DNA of 46,073 nucleotides from JBDTNL01 sp039933785 (lineage in GTDB: Bacteria > Acidobacteriota > Thermoanaerobaculia > Multivoradales > JAGPDF01): positions 1 to 46,073 of the forward strand of contig JBDTNL010000029.1 in assembly GCA_039933785.1 (NCBI GenBank). Direction: 5' to 3'. The position numbers were made by a program, and so were the translations under genes. Positions 18,893 through 26,670 of this stretch are shown piece after piece (the stretch's first letter is position 1; each line of letters opens with the position of its first letter). The notes beneath the pieces were generated by a model. It made no database searches. It worked only from the letters and a program-made list of their open reading frames with translations, and was not told where the DNA came from.

Positions 18893-18934
18893 GGTCAACC
18901 TGGGTTGACCGAGGCTCCGACGGGTTGTTAGACT
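18893..18934 (+). promoter_or_regulatory. rpmH promoter with a palindrome over the -35 box
   Basis: TTGACC at 18905-18910 and TAGACT at 18929-18934, 18 bases apart, form a plausible sigma-70 promoter 35 bases upstream of rpmH. The -35 box is the right arm of a perfect inverted repeat, GGTCAACC-TG-GGTTGACC (18893-18910). The repeat could be an operator, or part of a terminator for the tRNAs, although no T run follows. Confidence 0.5.
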
Positions 18935-18968
18935 GAAGTTTTGCCTCGATAGACAAGGGAAACACGAT

Positions 18969-19103
18969 ATGAAGCGCACCTTCCAGCCGAACAATCGCCG
19001 TCGCAAGCGCACCCACGGATTCCTCGTGCGCATGCGGACCCGCAATGGTCGCGCCGTTCTCTCGCGGCGTCGCAGCAAGGGCCGCAAGCGGCTCAGCGTC
19101 TGA
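18969..19103 (+). CDS. rpmH: Large ribosomal subunit protein bL34
   Basis: 44 residues, too short for many gene callers: MKRTFQPNNRRRKRTHGFLV followed by RMRTRNGRAVLSRRRSKGRK and RLSV. This is the full bL34 sequence, with the invariant KRTFQPNxRRRKRTHGFxxRM. AAGGGA lies upstream as the ribosome site. It begins the classical rpmH-rnpA-yidD-yidC-jag series. Confidence 0.98.
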   Translation: MKRTFQPNNRRRKRTHGFLVRMRTRNGRAVLSRRRSKGRKRLSV

Positions 19104-19110
19104 GTTCGCG

Positions 19111-19485
19111 GTGCCGCCGGTAGCGGTCGGGGAGCGCCTGTGCCGCGAAGACACACTTCGGCAGCGGGGCGATTACCTGCGCTGCTACCGCACCGGCCGT
19201 CGCCGGTCGGGAAAGTTCCTGCTTCTGTATGTCCTTCAGAATCAAGTTTCGAGACCGCGATTGGGGATCACAGCGAGCCGCAAGGTGGGCTCGTCGGTGA
19301 TGCGTCATCGCCTGAAGCGCCGCGTCCGCGAGTCGTTTCGGCGTTGGCCGGAACGGAAGTCCCTGGCGGCGCTGGACCTCGTCGTTCATCTGCAGCCTGC
19401 GTGTGCGAAGGCCACCTTCAGGGCGTTGAACGAGGAGCTTTCGAAGCTCCTGCGCGACGCGGCGCGGCGGTCGCCGCCGCCCTAA
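19111..19485 (+). CDS. rnpA: Ribonuclease P protein component
   Basis: Protein subunit of RNase P, which matures tRNA 5' ends. It has about 124 residues from a GTG at 19111, 7 bases after rpmH. LRQRGDYLRCYRTGRRRSGK-like and LLYVLQNQVSRPRLGITASR segments match the family. The RNR-type motif, usually KxGNAVxRNRxKR, reads KVGSSVMRHRLKRRVRE here, with Ser for Asn and His for Asn. The open frame starts at 19045 inside rpmH; the first part is not RnpA-like. Confidence 0.88.
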   Translation: MPPVAVGERLCREDTLRQRGDYLRCYRTGRRRSGKFLLLYVLQNQVSRPRLGITASRKVGSSVMRHRLKRRVRESFRRWPERKSLAALDLVVHLQPACAKATFRALNEELSKLLRDAARRSPPP

Positions 19486-19490
19486 CGCTG

Positions 19491-19673
19491 TTGCGGGGGT
19501 ACAAGCGTTGGCTCTCGCCGCTATTGCCTCCCGCCTGCCGCTTCGAGCCCACGTGCTCGGAGTACGCCTCTCTCGCGCTCGCCAGGTACGGATTCTGGCG
19601 GGGCTCGCTCAAGGCGCTTGGTCGGATCATGCGCTGTAACCCATTCTTCAGGGGCGGTGTGGACTTACCGTAG
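19491..19673 (+). CDS. yidD: Membrane protein insertion efficiency factor YidD
   Basis: About 60 residues from a TTG at 19491. LRGYKRWLSPLLPPACRFEP followed by TCSEYASLALARYGFWRGSL and RIMRCNPFFRGGVDLP is a clear YidD match, with the conserved CRFxPTCSEYA and RCNPF blocks. No ATG or GTG is available near the expected start, so TTG (or the CTG just before it) is used. It lies between rnpA and yidC as usual and assists insertion by YidC. Confidence 0.9.
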   Translation: MRGYKRWLSPLLPPACRFEPTCSEYASLALARYGFWRGSLKALGRIMRCNPFFRGGVDLP

Positions 19674-19714
19674 AGGCTCTCACGCTCCGTCTCCTTTCTT
19701 CGACAAGGAACCCC

Positions 19715-21427
19715 GTGGAAAATCGCCGTTTGCTTCTGGCTGCAGTGCTATCGCTTGGTGTACTGATCGTCTGGCAGGTCCTCTTTCCGCCGCCCAAGAC
19801 GGCGGTTGTTCCTCAGCTCGCGCCCGTTTCTTCGGGGACACCCGCGGCGGCGGGGTCCGCTACCTCTTCCCCGGTCTCCGCCGGGCCAACCGCCGCGGCG
19901 CCGGCACCCGCCGCCGCAGTCGAGCCCGTCCACGCCGAGTCGGAGCAGACGCTGACCATCGAAACGGCGGAGTATCGGGCGCAGCTGAGCAACAAGGGCG
20001 CGCAGGTTACGTCGTTCCAGCTGAAGAAGCACAAAGAGTTTGACGGCACGCCGGTCGAATTGGTTCGGCAGCGAGACGGTTGGCCCTATCCCTTCGGGCT
20101 TGTCGGGCCTCACCAGGAGAGTTTGGAGCTCAACAAGGCGCTGTTCAGTGTGGAGGACCGGGAGGGTAAGAACGGTGAACCAAGAAGCGTTACTTTTCGT
20201 TACGCAGGCCCCGAGGGGCGCGCCGAAAAGACGTTCACTTTTCGCCCGAACGGGCCCCTCTTCGACGTCGAAGTTACACTTCCCGGTCGAACCGATTGGG
20301 GCGTAGTCGCTGGCCCGGGCGTCCGCAACCCCACGCCGGAGGAGCGCAAGAGCAGGTTTGCTCAGCATTCCGGTGTGTACTCGACCGGCGGCCAGGCAAC
20401 CGTGTTGGACGCGGCGGCGGCCAAGGCTGACCTCGAGGTTCCCGGCACCGGCCTGGATTGGGCGGGGCTTGAAGACACGTACTTCCTGGCGGCGTTGATC
20501 CCCTCGCAGCCGGTGGCCAAGATCATCTTGCGGCCGGTGCTCGACGAGCAGGCGGCCCCGGGTGCTCCGATGCACTTCACGCCGCTTCCCGGAAAAGACG
20601 AAATCACCGACGCCCAGAAGGCGCTTTCCCGCGATATCGCGCTTGCGGTGATGCCGGGATCCGAACGCACCAAGATGGCGGTGTATTGGGGCGCGAAGCA
20701 CTACCAGACATTGGCTTCGATGCCCTATGGCCTGGAGAGGACGGTGAAGTGGGGAACCTTCCGAATTCTGGTTGGGCCACTCCTTGCGGGTCTGAACTGG
20801 ATCTACGGCCATGTCGTCCACAACTACGGCTGGGCGATCATCCTGATGACCTTCTTGATCAAGCTGCTGCTCTTGCCCTTGACCCACAAGAGCTACGTCT
20901 CGATGAAGAAGATGCAGGTACTGAATCCCCGCATGCAGGCCATTCGAGACAAGTGGCGCCCGAAGCTCAAGGACAAGAAGGGGCGCCCCGATCTCGAGGC
21001 TCAGCGCAAGATGAACGAGGAGATCAACGCCTTGTTCAAGAGCGAAGGCGTCAATCCTGCCGGCGGTTGCCTCCCGATGTTGTTGCAGCTGCCCTTGCTC
21101 TATGCCTTCTACAACCTCCTCTCGACCGCGATCGAGCTTCGCGGTGCGCCGTGGATCGGCTGGATCCACGACCTGTCGCACTTCGATCCCTACTACATTC
21201 TCCCCATCGTGATGGGAGCTGCCCAGCTCATCCAGCAGCGCATGATGCCGGCCAGTGGCGACGCCATGCAGCGGAAGATCTTCCTGCTCATGCCGATCTT
21301 CTTCACGGTACTGTTCCTTCAGTTTCCGAGCGGATTGGTGCTGTACTGGTTGGTCAACAACGTACTCACCATTGCGCAGCAGGCGATCTACGAACACCTC
21401 AAGACAAGGAAGGCAGCGGCGGCCTAG
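19715..21427 (+). CDS. yidC: Membrane protein insertase YidC
   Basis: 570 residues from the GTG at 19715, preceded by a strong AAGGAA. Residues 5-23 form the first membrane helix, followed by an Ala/Pro-rich stretch (about 30-70) and a large periplasmic beta domain to about residue 340. The C-terminal insertase core has further helices, including NYGWAIILMTFLIKLLLLPL, the NPAGGCLPMLLQLPLLYAFY segment and FLQFPSGLVLYWLVNNVLTI. The length and periplasmic domain are those of Gram-negative YidC. Confidence 0.96.
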   Translation: MENRRLLLAAVLSLGVLIVWQVLFPPPKTAVVPQLAPVSSGTPAAAGSATSSPVSAGPTAAAPAPAAAVEPVHAESEQTLTIETAEYRAQLSNKGAQVTSFQLKKHKEFDGTPVELVRQRDGWPYPFGLVGPHQESLELNKALFSVEDREGKNGEPRSVTFRYAGPEGRAEKTFTFRPNGPLFDVEVTLPGRTDWGVVAGPGVRNPTPEERKSRFAQHSGVYSTGGQATVLDAAAAKADLEVPGTGLDWAGLEDTYFLAALIPSQPVAKIILRPVLDEQAAPGAPMHFTPLPGKDEITDAQKALSRDIALAVMPGSERTKMAVYWGAKHYQTLASMPYGLERTVKWGTFRILVGPLLAGLNWIYGHVVHNYGWAIILMTFLIKLLLLPLTHKSYVSMKKMQVLNPRMQAIRDKWRPKLKDKKGRPDLEAQRKMNEEINALFKSEGVNPAGGCLPMLLQLPLLYAFYNLLSTAIELRGAPWIGWIHDLSHFDPYYILPIVMGAAQLIQQRMMPASGDAMQRKIFLLMPIFFTVLFLQFPSGLVLYWLVNNVLTIAQQAIYEHLKTRKAAAA

Positions 21428-21449
21428 ACCAGCCCCGCTGGCTAACGCC

Positions 21450-22220
21450 ATGACTGACAAGATGTTGTTTTCCGGCGGCACGCTTCAGCAGGCGATACTG
21501 GCTGCGGCCAGACACTTCCATTTGGACGCGGATGACGTGGCCTATCAGGTGCGCGATCGAAGGCAGGGCGTTGTCCGAGGTCGCCAGCGGATCGTGGTCG
21601 AGGTGGACCCCAAGACCCCGGGAAGAGTGGCTTCTGCGCCTCCGAGTCCACCGGTGGAGCCTTCCGTCCCTAGCATTGCCGCCCCCGCGCCCGCACCGAA
21701 GCTGCCGAAACCGCTTGACAGCGAGTCGGTTCCGCCCTCGACGGCCGAGCCCAGACGTGCTCTCGCCGCCAACGGCCCCGAGGCCGAGGCCGTGCAGGCC
21801 AGTCTCGATCACCTGACGAGACTGGCGGATCTTCAGCTGGAGGCGACAATCGTCCCTGGCCCTTCGGGATTGGTGGTTGATCTCGGAGGCCGCAATGCGG
21901 CCGAGCTCATTGCCGAGGACGCGCGCCTGCTCCAGGCCATCGAGCACCTTCTACCGCGGGTAGCGCGCGGGCTTTACGGAGAGGCGATCGCGGTGGCGGT
22001 GGACAGCGGCGGGCTCCAGGAGCGCTTGTACGAGGAGCTTCGGGTTCTCGCACGAGCGGCCGTGGCGCGGGTAAGGAGCACAGGTTCGCCGGAAGTTCTG
22101 CCCGAAATGAACCCGGCCGCGCGCCGGATCGTCCACATGACCGTGGCCGAGGATCCGGGCATGGCGACCGAGAGCCTGGGTGGGGGAGTGTTCAAGAGGA
22201 TTCAGATTCGGCTCGTTTAG
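21450..22220 (+). CDS. jag: Jag/KhpB-type RNA-binding protein
   Basis: 256 residues from the ATG at 21450. An N-terminal Jag domain (about 1-50, LFSGGTLQQAILAAARHFHL) is joined by a long Pro/Ala-rich linker (about 58-105) to a KH domain and a C-terminal R3H domain. The R3H part reads LPEMNPAARRIVHMTVAEDP, ending in VFKRIQIRLV. Jag proteins bind RNA and influence cell elongation. The position directly after yidC is standard. Confidence 0.92.
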   Translation: MTDKMLFSGGTLQQAILAAARHFHLDADDVAYQVRDRRQGVVRGRQRIVVEVDPKTPGRVASAPPSPPVEPSVPSIAAPAPAPKLPKPLDSESVPPSTAEPRRALAANGPEAEAVQASLDHLTRLADLQLEATIVPGPSGLVVDLGGRNAAELIAEDARLLQAIEHLLPRVARGLYGEAIAVAVDSGGLQERLYEELRVLARAAVARVRSTGSPEVLPEMNPAARRIVHMTVAEDPGMATESLGGGVFKRIQIRLV

Positions 22221-22222
22221 CG

Positions 22223-22240
22223 ACGTTTCACGTGAAACGT
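22223..22240. promoter_or_regulatory. parS centromere site
   Basis: ACGTTTCACGTGAAACGT is a perfect 18-bp palindrome whose core GTTTCACGTGAAAC matches the bacterial parS consensus TGTTTCACGTGAAACA. It lies in the short jag-rsmG gap, 635 bp upstream of parA, and its last two bases overlap the rsmG start codon. ParB loads here and spreads on flanking DNA. Confidence 0.95.
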
Positions 22241-22874
22241 GGGATCGATTCTCCCCGACATACCCCGCGAGCGCTTCGCTGAGCGCCTCCGCTCCGCCTG
22301 CGCCCGGGAGCTCTCCGACGAGTTGATTTCTCGCTTGCACAGCCACTACGAGGAGCTTCGCCGGTGGAACTCCAGCCTCTCTCTCATCGGGCCGGGTACC
22401 GCCGAACAGCTCGTCGAGCGCCACTACGGTGAAGCCCTTCTTGCTGAAACCCTGCTGCCATGTTCGCCAAGCACTTTGGTGGATGTCGGTTCAGGGGCAG
22501 GATTCCCCGGGCTGGTACTTGCCGCGATGCGACCCGAGTGGGCCGTGACACTAGTCGAGGCTCGCGAGCGAAAGAGCGCCTTTTTGGCCGCTGCGTCTCG
22601 CCGCATGGCGTTGCCGGTCCACTGCCTGAATGCTAGAGTTACGAAACCGCTTCCTCCGGGGCTCCCCCTGACGATCGACGTCCTGACGGTGCGTGCGGTA
22701 CGAGTCGACTCGCAGCTCATCGATCCGCTCATGCCGAGGCTTTCGCCGCACGCGCGAGTGTTGCTTTGGAGCGGTGAGGACGTCCCCCGACTTTCGGACG
22801 CGTGGGAGCTCACGGGTGAGGTTGGGCTCGGCGGTGCGAAGCGAATCCTGGCGTTTGGCTCGAAGGGAGTGTGA
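22239..22874 (+). CDS. rsmG: 16S rRNA (guanine527-N7)-methyltransferase RsmG
   Basis: 211 residues from a GTG at 22239. LHSHYEELRRWNSSLSLIGP and the SAM-binding motif LVDVGSGAGFPGLVLA are diagnostic of RsmG. VRAVRVDSQLIDPLMPRL corresponds to the catalytic-core strand. The start codon overlaps parS, so the region expected to hold the ribosome site is taken by the parS palindrome; ParB binding could block transcription through this start. The stop is directly followed by the parA ATG. Confidence 0.92.
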   Translation: MGSILPDIPRERFAERLRSACARELSDELISRLHSHYEELRRWNSSLSLIGPGTAEQLVERHYGEALLAETLLPCSPSTLVDVGSGAGFPGLVLAAMRPEWAVTLVEARERKSAFLAAASRRMALPVHCLNARVTKPLPPGLPLTIDVLTVRAVRVDSQLIDPLMPRLSPHARVLLWSGEDVPRLSDAWELTGEVGLGGAKRILAFGSKGV

Positions 22875-23633
22875 ATGCTCAGCTTTGCCATCGCAAACCA
22901 GAAGGGCGGGGTGGGCAAGACCACCACGGCCATCAACTTGGCCGCCGCACTGGGAGCCCTTGAGCGTCGCGTTCTGCTCATCGATTCCGATCCGCAGGGC
23001 AACGCGACCCGCGGCTTGGGCGCTTCGCCGACGACGCCACACCTCTATCACGTCCTAACCGAGCAAGCGACGCTGGCAGAAGCCGTTCGCCCTTCACAGT
23101 TTCCCTTTCTGGATCTCCTGTCGACCGGACGGGATTTAGTCGGCATCGAAGTCGAGTTCGTGGGTCTGCCGAACTGGGAGCTCCGCCTGCGCGACCTCGT
23201 CCTAGCGGCGGCCACCGGATACGACATGGTGCTCATAGATTGCCCGCCTTCCCTTGGCCATCTCACCGTGATGGCGCTCAGTGCCGCAGCTCAGGTGCTG
23301 GTGCCGTTGCAATGCGAATACTTCGCCCTGGAAGGCATCAGCGAGCTCGTGTCCACGGTCCGGCGGGTGCAGGGCAGCAGTCACCCGGGCTTGAAGATCG
23401 GCGGAGTGCTCCTGACGATGTACGACGACCGCACCAAGCTCTCGAAGGAGGTCGCCGACGAGGTCCGGCGCCACTTCGGCGACGTTGTGTTCGATACAGT
23501 GGTGCCCCGGAGCATTCGACTCGCCGAGGCACCCAGCCACGGCCTTCCCATTCTCCAATACGACATCAAGAGCAAGGGCGCCGAGGCCTATCTGGCGCTC
23601 GCCCGAGAGCTCTTACAACGGAATCACACATGA
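22875..23633 (+). CDS. parA: Chromosome partitioning ATPase ParA (Soj)
   Basis: 252 residues. The deviant Walker A KGGVGKTTTAINLAAALG is near the N-terminus. LLIDSDPQGNATRGLG and MVLIDCPPSLGHLTVMAL are the A' and B motifs, and LVPLQCEYFALEGISEL is the typical ParA block. There is no N-terminal DNA-binding extension, so it is the chromosomal type. It moves ParB-parS complexes over the nucleoid. The parB ATG overlaps its stop by 4 bases. Confidence 0.96.
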   Translation: MLSFAIANQKGGVGKTTTAINLAAALGALERRVLLIDSDPQGNATRGLGASPTTPHLYHVLTEQATLAEAVRPSQFPFLDLLSTGRDLVGIEVEFVGLPNWELRLRDLVLAAATGYDMVLIDCPPSLGHLTVMALSAAAQVLVPLQCEYFALEGISELVSTVRRVQGSSHPGLKIGGVLLTMYDDRTKLSKEVADEVRRHFGDVVFDTVVPRSIRLAEAPSHGLPILQYDIKSKGAEAYLALARELLQRNHT

Positions 23634-24478
23634 CTGAGAAGAAGCGTGGCTTGGGAAGGGGGCTAGATGCTCTCATCGCCTCCAGCGAGCCTGCCCGAAG
23701 TCTGCCGATCGACCAGCTGAAGCCCAATCGCAAGCAGCCCCGCCAGCACTTCGACGAGGAGCAACTGAAGGAGCTTGCCGACTCGATTCGTACCCAAGGC
23801 GTGATCCAGCCAATCGTTGTAACTCCTGATCCTACAGGTACTTATACGATCGTCGCGGGCGAGCGACGCTGGCGGGCTTCTCGCCTGGCAGGTCTCACCA
23901 ACGTACCGGTCGCGATCCTCGAAGGGGTTGACCCGCGCCGGCTCCTGGAGCTCGCGCTGGTCGAGAACCTACAGCGCAGCGACCTCAATCCGATCGAAGA
24001 GGCGGAAGCCTACCGGTCCCTGCAGGGTGAGTTCGGTCTTTCCCAGGAATTGGTCGCCGAGCGGGTGGGCAAGAGTCGTCCGGCCGTGACCAACGCCCTT
24101 CGGCTCCTTCGCCTGCCCGAGAGTGTGGTCGAGATGTTACGGACCGGTGAGCTTTCGGCGGGCCAGGCTCGGCCGCTCCTGGCTTTGGAGAGCACAGACC
24201 GGCAGGTCGAGCTTGCACGTCGTGCTGTTGCGGAGAGCCTTTCGGCTCGAGCCTTGGAAGCCCTGGTCGCAGCGCCCGCCGCCAAGAGGAAGAAGGCGTC
24301 GAAGCCTCCGGAGGTTCACGCTGCGGCAGCCGCCGAAAAACTCACTCAACGCCTGCAGACCAAAGTCGAGATTCGTCGTCGGGGCAAAGGGGGCGTCGTG
24401 CACATTTACTACCATTCCGAGGAAGAGTTGATGCGGCTCTTCGATACTCTCGCCATGCGAACTGGAGGCAAGTCATGA
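23630..24478 (+). CDS. parB: Chromosome partitioning protein ParB (Spo0J)
   Basis: 282 residues from the ATG at 23630. The N-terminal KKRGLGRGLDALI motif binds ParA. The CTPase fold has AGERRWRASRLAG and VENLQRSDLNPIEEAEAYRS. The helix-turn-helix that reads parS is in LSQELVAERVGKSRPAVTNA. A Lys/Ala-rich linker precedes the C-terminal dimerisation domain. The stop overlaps the bactofilin start by 4 bases. Confidence 0.96.
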   Translation: MTEKKRGLGRGLDALIASSEPARSLPIDQLKPNRKQPRQHFDEEQLKELADSIRTQGVIQPIVVTPDPTGTYTIVAGERRWRASRLAGLTNVPVAILEGVDPRRLLELALVENLQRSDLNPIEEAEAYRSLQGEFGLSQELVAERVGKSRPAVTNALRLLRLPESVVEMLRTGELSAGQARPLLALESTDRQVELARRAVAESLSARALEALVAAPAAKRKKASKPPEVHAAAAAEKLTQRLQTKVEIRRRGKGGVVHIYYHSEEELMRLFDTLAMRTGGKS

Positions 24479-24894
24479 AAGCCCGTGCGACCACTGGCGA
24501 ACTCAACGGTTTTCTCGATGCAGGAAGCCACATCAAGGGTGACCTGCACTTCGAAGACACCTTTCGAATCGACGGGAAGTTGACCGGAGCCGTGATCTCC
24601 GAAGGCGACCTGATCATCGGGACAGGCGGTGAAGTGAACGGCGAGATTCGCACCAGCCGCGTTTTTATCTCGGGCACGGTCAAGGGCCGGATCCAGGTCT
24701 CCCGGCGGGTCGAGATCACCGCGCAAGGCCGTGTCTTCGCGGAGATCGATACGCCCAGCCTGGTCATGGAGGACGGTGCACTGCTCGAGGGGAACTGCAC
24801 CATGAGCGCTCACGCGAACACGGCGTCGAACACTGCGTCCAATAACGCTGCAAGCTCGGCTTCGCGTCCCAAGGTCGTGCCCGCAGGGCGCTGA
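24475..24894 (+). CDS. Bactofilin
   Basis: 139 residues. The core LNGFLDAGSHIKGDLHFEDT followed by FRIDGKLTGAV, GDLIIGTGGEVNGEI and VFISGTVKGRI is the right-handed beta-helix of bactofilins, which polymerise into filaments without nucleotide. The tail is low in complexity (Ala/Asn/Ser). Cotranscription with parAB and the 4-base overlap suggest a role in anchoring or placing the origin-ParB complex, as known for bactofilins in Myxococcus. Confidence 0.93.
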   Translation: MKARATTGELNGFLDAGSHIKGDLHFEDTFRIDGKLTGAVISEGDLIIGTGGEVNGEIRTSRVFISGTVKGRIQVSRRVEITAQGRVFAEIDTPSLVMEDGALLEGNCTMSAHANTASNTASNNAASSASRPKVVPAGR

Positions 24895-24902
24895 GTGCTT
24901 AG

Positions 24903-26621
24903 CTAGGGGCTCGGCGCGACCTCGTAGGTCGGAACGAAGCTCAGCGCCTGGCGAGCGAGAAACGCGCTGTCGAAGGCGCCCGTGAGCACGCGCCCGTCCA
25001 GATCGTCGCCCACCGGCATTCCCATCGCGTATAGCAAGGTCGGCATCACGTCGGCGACATGCGCATCGGTGGCCAAATTCCCGGGCTGCAGGCCGGCGCC
25101 CGAGAGAATGAAGAGACCGTCGGGTGCGTCGTCCCATTGTCCCGTGGAAGTGGGCGAAGAGGTGAAAGTTGCCAGGGCGCGGCGCCAACCCGAGCGCGCA
25201 GAAACCCCGTGGGCGGAAACCACGGCGATGAAGTCGAACGGACCCGCGCGACTGACCACTTCGCTCATCAGAGAGTCGACGTAGCCGTAGTACGCAGTGA
25301 GTTCCTGCGCGGCCCTCTGATCCGAGCTCGCCTGGCTCCCCTCCAGACGCGCCGCCGAATAGCCGCCGAATAGCCGTGCGCTCACCGCTCCCAGTCCACG
25401 CAGGTGAAGCCAGAGCGTCTGCACGCTCCCCGCGTGCTCGCCCAGTAGTTGCAAGGTCGCGCTCTCGCGCCATCGATCTGCTGCTGCGGCGGTCAAGAGT
25501 GCCGAGTCTGGCCTCGCACCAAAGCGGCCAGCCAGCGCGCGCGCGAACTCTTCCTGCGGTGGCCGCAGGGCCACCAACGCCTGCGCCGCGCTCGCCGGGC
25601 GCACGTCGTTCTCCCCTTGGCCGCCGACCCCAAAGAACCGGTCGGACACGGCGAAGTGCATGCCTTCGGGCAGCGGCGCGCTTCCGGGCCAGGCGACCAC
25701 GCCCGTGGACGCTCCGTGGCGAGACAGGATCTCCCACAGGCTCATGGCCTTCCGCACCGAGCTGTCGCTCGCGGCGCTCGGATGCCAGAGCGTGCCCCAA
25801 CTTCCGAAGCCGATCCACTGCGGAATGAGTCGGAGACGCCCGCCGGGGACGAGAAAGTCGACAGCCTCCATGCGCGGAGCGAGGAGTCCGTGCTTGAACG
25901 GATACTTGCCAGTCGAAAGCGTCATCCAGACCGGAATTCTCCAGGTCGGCTCGAGAGTCTTCAGCCGGGAGTAGCTGCCGCGCTGCAAGAGATCGGCGAG
26001 GAACGGTAGCTGACCCTGCTCGGCCAGTGGGAGCACGGCGTCCAGGGTCGCGGCCTCGACGCCGAACACGCAGAGCCTGACCGGTCTAGGGGTCTCGACC
26101 GAGAGCCTGGCGAAGGGGGCCGCGGACGGGTGGTAGCTGACCCGGCGCTCGACCATGACCGCCAGTGCGGCGATGGTCAAGAGCAGCAGTCCCACACGAC
26201 TGCGGCCTCCGTACGGACGGGCCTGGAGCGTGTGGAGGAGCGCAGTGTAGAACCACAGCAACGCCGCCACCGCCAGGCAAACAGCGGTCCGCAAGAGTCG
26301 GCGGTTGATCGCCGCAGGCAGGTAGTACGCAAAGCTCGACGCATGGGCGCCATAGAGCAGAGCCGCCGCCGCGAGGATCACCGCGATTGCCCAGGGAAGC
26401 CAGCGCCGACCGGATTCAGGGCGACGCCAGGCCAGTGGCCAGAGCACAACGGCGCCGAACAGACCGAGTAGTGCGCCGTAAACCGCGACCGCGCGCACGA
26501 ACACCTCGGGGTCGAGCGGCAGGTCCGGATTGAGGAAGAAGATCAGGCCGGCGGCGAGCGCTCCCGCGAGGGCGCCAGGCGCGAGCGCCGTCAGTAGAAA
26601 TACGAGCAGTCTCTTGCGCAT
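24903..26621 (-). CDS. Membrane alkaline-phosphatase-fold protein, likely inactive
   Basis: 572 residues from the ATG at 26621; an upstream GTG at 26633 is possible. About four to five hydrophobic helices occupy the first 160 residues. The rest resembles type I phosphodiesterases of the alkaline phosphatase superfamily: VFGVEAATLDAVLPLAEQGQ and LEPTWRIPVWMTLSTGKYPF align with their GxDGATWD and PTxSPxxWTTxxTGK blocks. Late metal sites differ: the usual SDHG reads VSAHG, and the expected D/H pair in the preceding strand is not seen in LWLHLRGLGAVSARLF. It is probably a pseudoenzyme, or uses another mechanism. The gene is convergent with the bactofilin. Confidence 0.75.
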   Translation of the reverse strand: MRKRLLVFLLTALAPGALAGALAAGLIFFLNPDLPLDPEVFVRAVAVYGALLGLFGAVVLWPLAWRRPESGRRWLPWAIAVILAAAALLYGAHASSFAYYLPAAINRRLLRTAVCLAVAALLWFYTALLHTLQARPYGGRSRVGLLLLTIAALAVMVERRVSYHPSAAPFARLSVETPRPVRLCVFGVEAATLDAVLPLAEQGQLPFLADLLQRGSYSRLKTLEPTWRIPVWMTLSTGKYPFKHGLLAPRMEAVDFLVPGGRLRLIPQWIGFGSWGTLWHPSAASDSSVRKAMSLWEILSRHGASTGVVAWPGSAPLPEGMHFAVSDRFFGVGGQGENDVRPASAAQALVALRPPQEEFARALAGRFGARPDSALLTAAAADRWRESATLQLLGEHAGSVQTLWLHLRGLGAVSARLFGGYSAARLEGSQASSDQRAAQELTAYYGYVDSLMSEVVSRAGPFDFIAVVSAHGVSARSGWRRALATFTSSPTSTGQWDDAPDGLFILSGAGLQPGNLATDAHVADVMPTLLYAMGMPVGDDLDGRVLTGAFDSAFLARQALSFVPTYEVAPSP

Positions 26622-26670
26622 CGCGGTCACCACATCACAATAGCGAAAGCTGCTACATTGCCGCCGCCGG

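Noticed and set aside
19748..21481. Long open frame (577 codons) on the minus strand opposite yidC
   Set aside because: Antisense shadow of yidC; the sequence is rich in His, Arg and Gln with no motif, while yidC itself is clear.
24409..25818. 469-codon minus-strand frame spanning parB, bactofilin and the phosphatase-like gene
   Set aside because: It overlaps three well-supported genes and has an Arg-rich composition typical of shadow frames.
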